From the NCBI RefSeq assembly GCF_012927265.1, contig NZ_JABBGF010000001.1, positions 1,114,502 to 1,178,501 on the forward strand: a DNA stretch of 64,000 nucleotides. Direction: 5' to 3'. The notes beneath the pieces are model-generated. The model was not told the origin of the DNA and searched no databases. It saw only the letters and a list, made by a program, of their open reading frames with translations. The position numbers and the translations under genes were made by a program. Every line of letters begins with the position of its first letter. Within the stretch, counting starts at the first letter, position 1. Positions 62,733 to 64,000 of the stretch are shown piece after piece. The stretch is from Chryseobacterium cheonjiense. GTDB lineage: Bacteria > Bacteroidota > Bacteroidia > Flavobacteriales > Weeksellaceae.

Positions 62733-63500
62733 ATGTCAATTTTTTCAGATAATATCAGGTTTCTAAGGCATAAAAAAAGTTTGTCCCAGCAAAGTATCGC
62801 CGAGAATATAGGGATAAGCAGAGTCCGTTATGCCAAATATGAAGATGGTCGCTCCGAACCACCGTTTGACGTTCTTCTCAATATCTCCAAATATTTTAGC
62901 ATCAGCATCGATCTGATGCTGACACTGGATGTGAGAAAATATTCTTTGGAAGATACCATCAAGCTGCCGGACAATAGAATTGTTCTTCCTATCAGAGTCG
63001 ATCATAATGGCAATGACCAGATTGAGGTCGTTCCACATAAAACTTCTATGGGTTACTTGAAAGGTTATGGTGATCCTGAATACATAGAAAGTCTTGACAT
63101 TATATCCTTACCGTTCTTGAAAGGCGGTAAGTTCAGGGCATTTCCGGCTGATGGGGATTCAATGCCTCCTTATAAGGACGGAACTTATATCGTAGGAAAA
63201 TATGTTGAAGATCTTTCTGATCTGAAAACAGACAGAACGTATGTTTTCATTACATCCAATGATGGAATCAGTTACAAAAGATTTCAGTTTCACGAAGCAG
63301 ATGGTATCTGGGTTAAGGCTGATAATAGTTTTTATGAACCATATAAAATTCTATTACCGGAGATTAAAGAGATCTGGGAATTTGCCTGTAGTATCAATAC
63401 AAAAGAATACGAACCAGATGAGTTTTCAGAACGAAATATGCAAAATTTCATAGCAGAGATCAAATCTGATATCAGGCATATCAAGGAAAGAATAATATAG
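62733..63500 (+). CDS. XRE-S24 (LexA/CI-like) self-cleaving repressor
   Basis: A 255-residue repressor from ATG 62733; a TTG at 62712 in the operator is less likely. Residues 5-60 form a Xre HTH (HKKSLSQQSIAENIGISRVR). The C-terminal S24 peptidase has Ser143 in GDSMPPY and Lys182 in SYKRFQF, the catalytic dyad. The usual Ala-Gly cleavage site corresponds to Met106-Gly107 in SMGYLKGYGDPEYIE. Upon DNA damage such repressors cleave themselves and release the divergent polymerase operon. It is not LexA proper (no LexA HTH), and is best viewed as a local SOS switch of this cassette. Confidence 0.85.
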   Translation: MSIFSDNIRFLRHKKSLSQQSIAENIGISRVRYAKYEDGRSEPPFDVLLNISKYFSISIDLMLTLDVRKYSLEDTIKLPDNRIVLPIRVDHNGNDQIEVVPHKTSMGYLKGYGDPEYIESLDIISLPFLKGGKFRAFPADGDSMPPYKDGTYIVGKYVEDLSDLKTDRTYVFITSNDGISYKRFQFHEADGIWVKADNSFYEPYKILLPEIKEIWEFACSINTKEYEPDEFSERNMQNFIAEIKSDIRHIKERII

Positions 63501-63847
63501 AAAATATTTCCGTTTTTGATAATGCTTTAGACATCTGCGATTACCAATTACTGTACAATGATATGTCTCAATAATCATTTTAATCGGCAAAAATAAGAAA
63601 GTATAGGTATTGATTTGTCATCTTATCTGTAATTTTTTTAATCAAATTCGTAAAATACGACATCAAATTATTCACAATTAGGCGTTAAGCTAAATCAATC
63701 AGATAAAATACTTTAAATTTTTCTATTTATCTTACTTCGGACAAAATTATTTATTATTTGTAAGTGCAATTAATTTCATAAAAAACTACCGCTAATTAAG
63801 CGGTAGTTTAAAATGATATGATTGTCTTTCTAGTTAGGTGAAAATGA
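63501..63847. other. AT-rich spacer
   Basis: Apart from the hairpin at 63783-63809 I see no gene or repeat in these bases. Confidence 0.5.
63783..63809. terminator. Strong hairpin terminator
   Basis: AAACTACCGCT (63783-63793) and AGCGGTAGTTT (63799-63809) form a perfect 11-bp stem with 5-base loop. It separates the repressor from the convergent gene entering from the right. Confidence 0.85.
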
Positions 63848-64000
63848 TCAAATTTTGTTATCAACTGTTTTTACATCAGCTGATTCCAACCTTTTTCTGC
63901 TTGTTTTTCCAGTATAAATAACTAAAAAAAGCGTTGATGTAAGTAAGATAAAAAAATAGATATAATATTTTCTACTGTAATCATAATACTCATCAATATC
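63848..64000 (-). CDS. C-terminal end of a membrane protein (cut by window)
   Basis: A minus-strand frame open at the window edge, 50 codons to TGA at 63848-63850. It contains one transmembrane helix (YIYFFILLTSTLFLVIYTGK) followed by a charged tail (SRKRLESADVKTVDNKI). The rest lies beyond base 64000, so no identity can be given. Confidence 0.6.
   Translation of the reverse strand, partial: DIDEYYDYSRKYYIYFFILLTSTLFLVIYTGKTSRKRLESADVKTVDNKI

Noticed and set aside
10495..63602. 18-base match CGG(T/C)AAAAATAAGAAAGT at 10495 and 63585 as att sites
   Set aside because: One mismatch in an A-rich 18-mer is expected by chance in 64 kb, and no integrase or second feature supports ends at these points.
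1..64000. tRNA or rRNA genes as integration sites
   Set aside because: No tRNA-like cloverleaf arms or rRNA stretches were noticed on either strand.

Overview
The window reads as Bacteroidota, most likely a Flavobacteriia/Weeksellaceae (Chryseobacterium-like) chromosome. The evidence is a type IX secretion (Por) sorting domain, a SusC/SusD pair, RteC, DUF6520, DUF6443-type RHS proteins, and promoters with TAnnTTTG -7 boxes. A Sphingobacterium-type relative cannot be excluded. Base composition is a strong mosaic: 1-9.9 kb and 38-53 kb are moderately GC-rich, while 14-21 kb and 54.9-58.4 kb are very AT-rich. Together with the many broken genes this suggests a chromosome that has repeatedly gained and lost mobile DNA. 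No rRNA, tRNA or CRISPR array was seen.

1-9.9 kb is mostly ordinary metabolism: the end of a gluconokinase and its GntP permease, two unknown proteins, a DinB-fold protein, a PEBP-like secreted protein, an AraC regulator beside an NAD-dependent beta-hydroxyacid dehydrogenase, and a DUF6624 protein. 10.1-14 kb is the start of mobile-element territory: RadC/JAB protein, DUF4099/DUF3945 protein (both typical of Bacteroidota conjugative elements), a helicase pseudogene and a leucine-rich-repeat protein. 14.9-21.1 kb is a 6.2 kb AT-rich block bounded by inverted repeats of about 85 bp. It holds small DNA-binding and unknown proteins, a DUF6575-like gene, a candidate structured RNA with its own terminator, two decayed genes and a frameshifted IS1595-type transposase.

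22-30.7 kb is a polymorphic-toxin style locus: a T9SS cargo protein, two large RHS-type proteins, and a small immunity candidate overlapping the second by one base. 30.7-37.7 kb begins with remnants (RHS core, HTH protein, IS66 accessory gene) and then carries a candidate defence island. This is a Septu-like AAA ATPase plus HNH nuclease operon, convergent with a HEPN/RES NAD-consuming toxin candidate and an upstream small gene interrupted by an in-frame TAG.

38-45 kb is a SusC/SusD uptake operon with a frameshifted S9 peptidase. 45.2-50.9 kb holds a divergent cluster: DUF6520 exported peptide, MauE-like membrane protein, two small proteins, a TPR-AraC regulator and RteC. 51.1-54.8 kb is a compact replication module: DUF3853, DnaD-like protein, replication initiator, an iteron-like array and a toprim primase. 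54.9-58.1 kb encodes three unknown envelope-related proteins. 58.4-63.5 kb is a damage-inducible polymerase cassette: DnaE-type polymerase and Y-family polymerase, divergent from an XRE-S24 repressor over a perfect 17-bp palindrome. A cut-off membrane protein closes the window.
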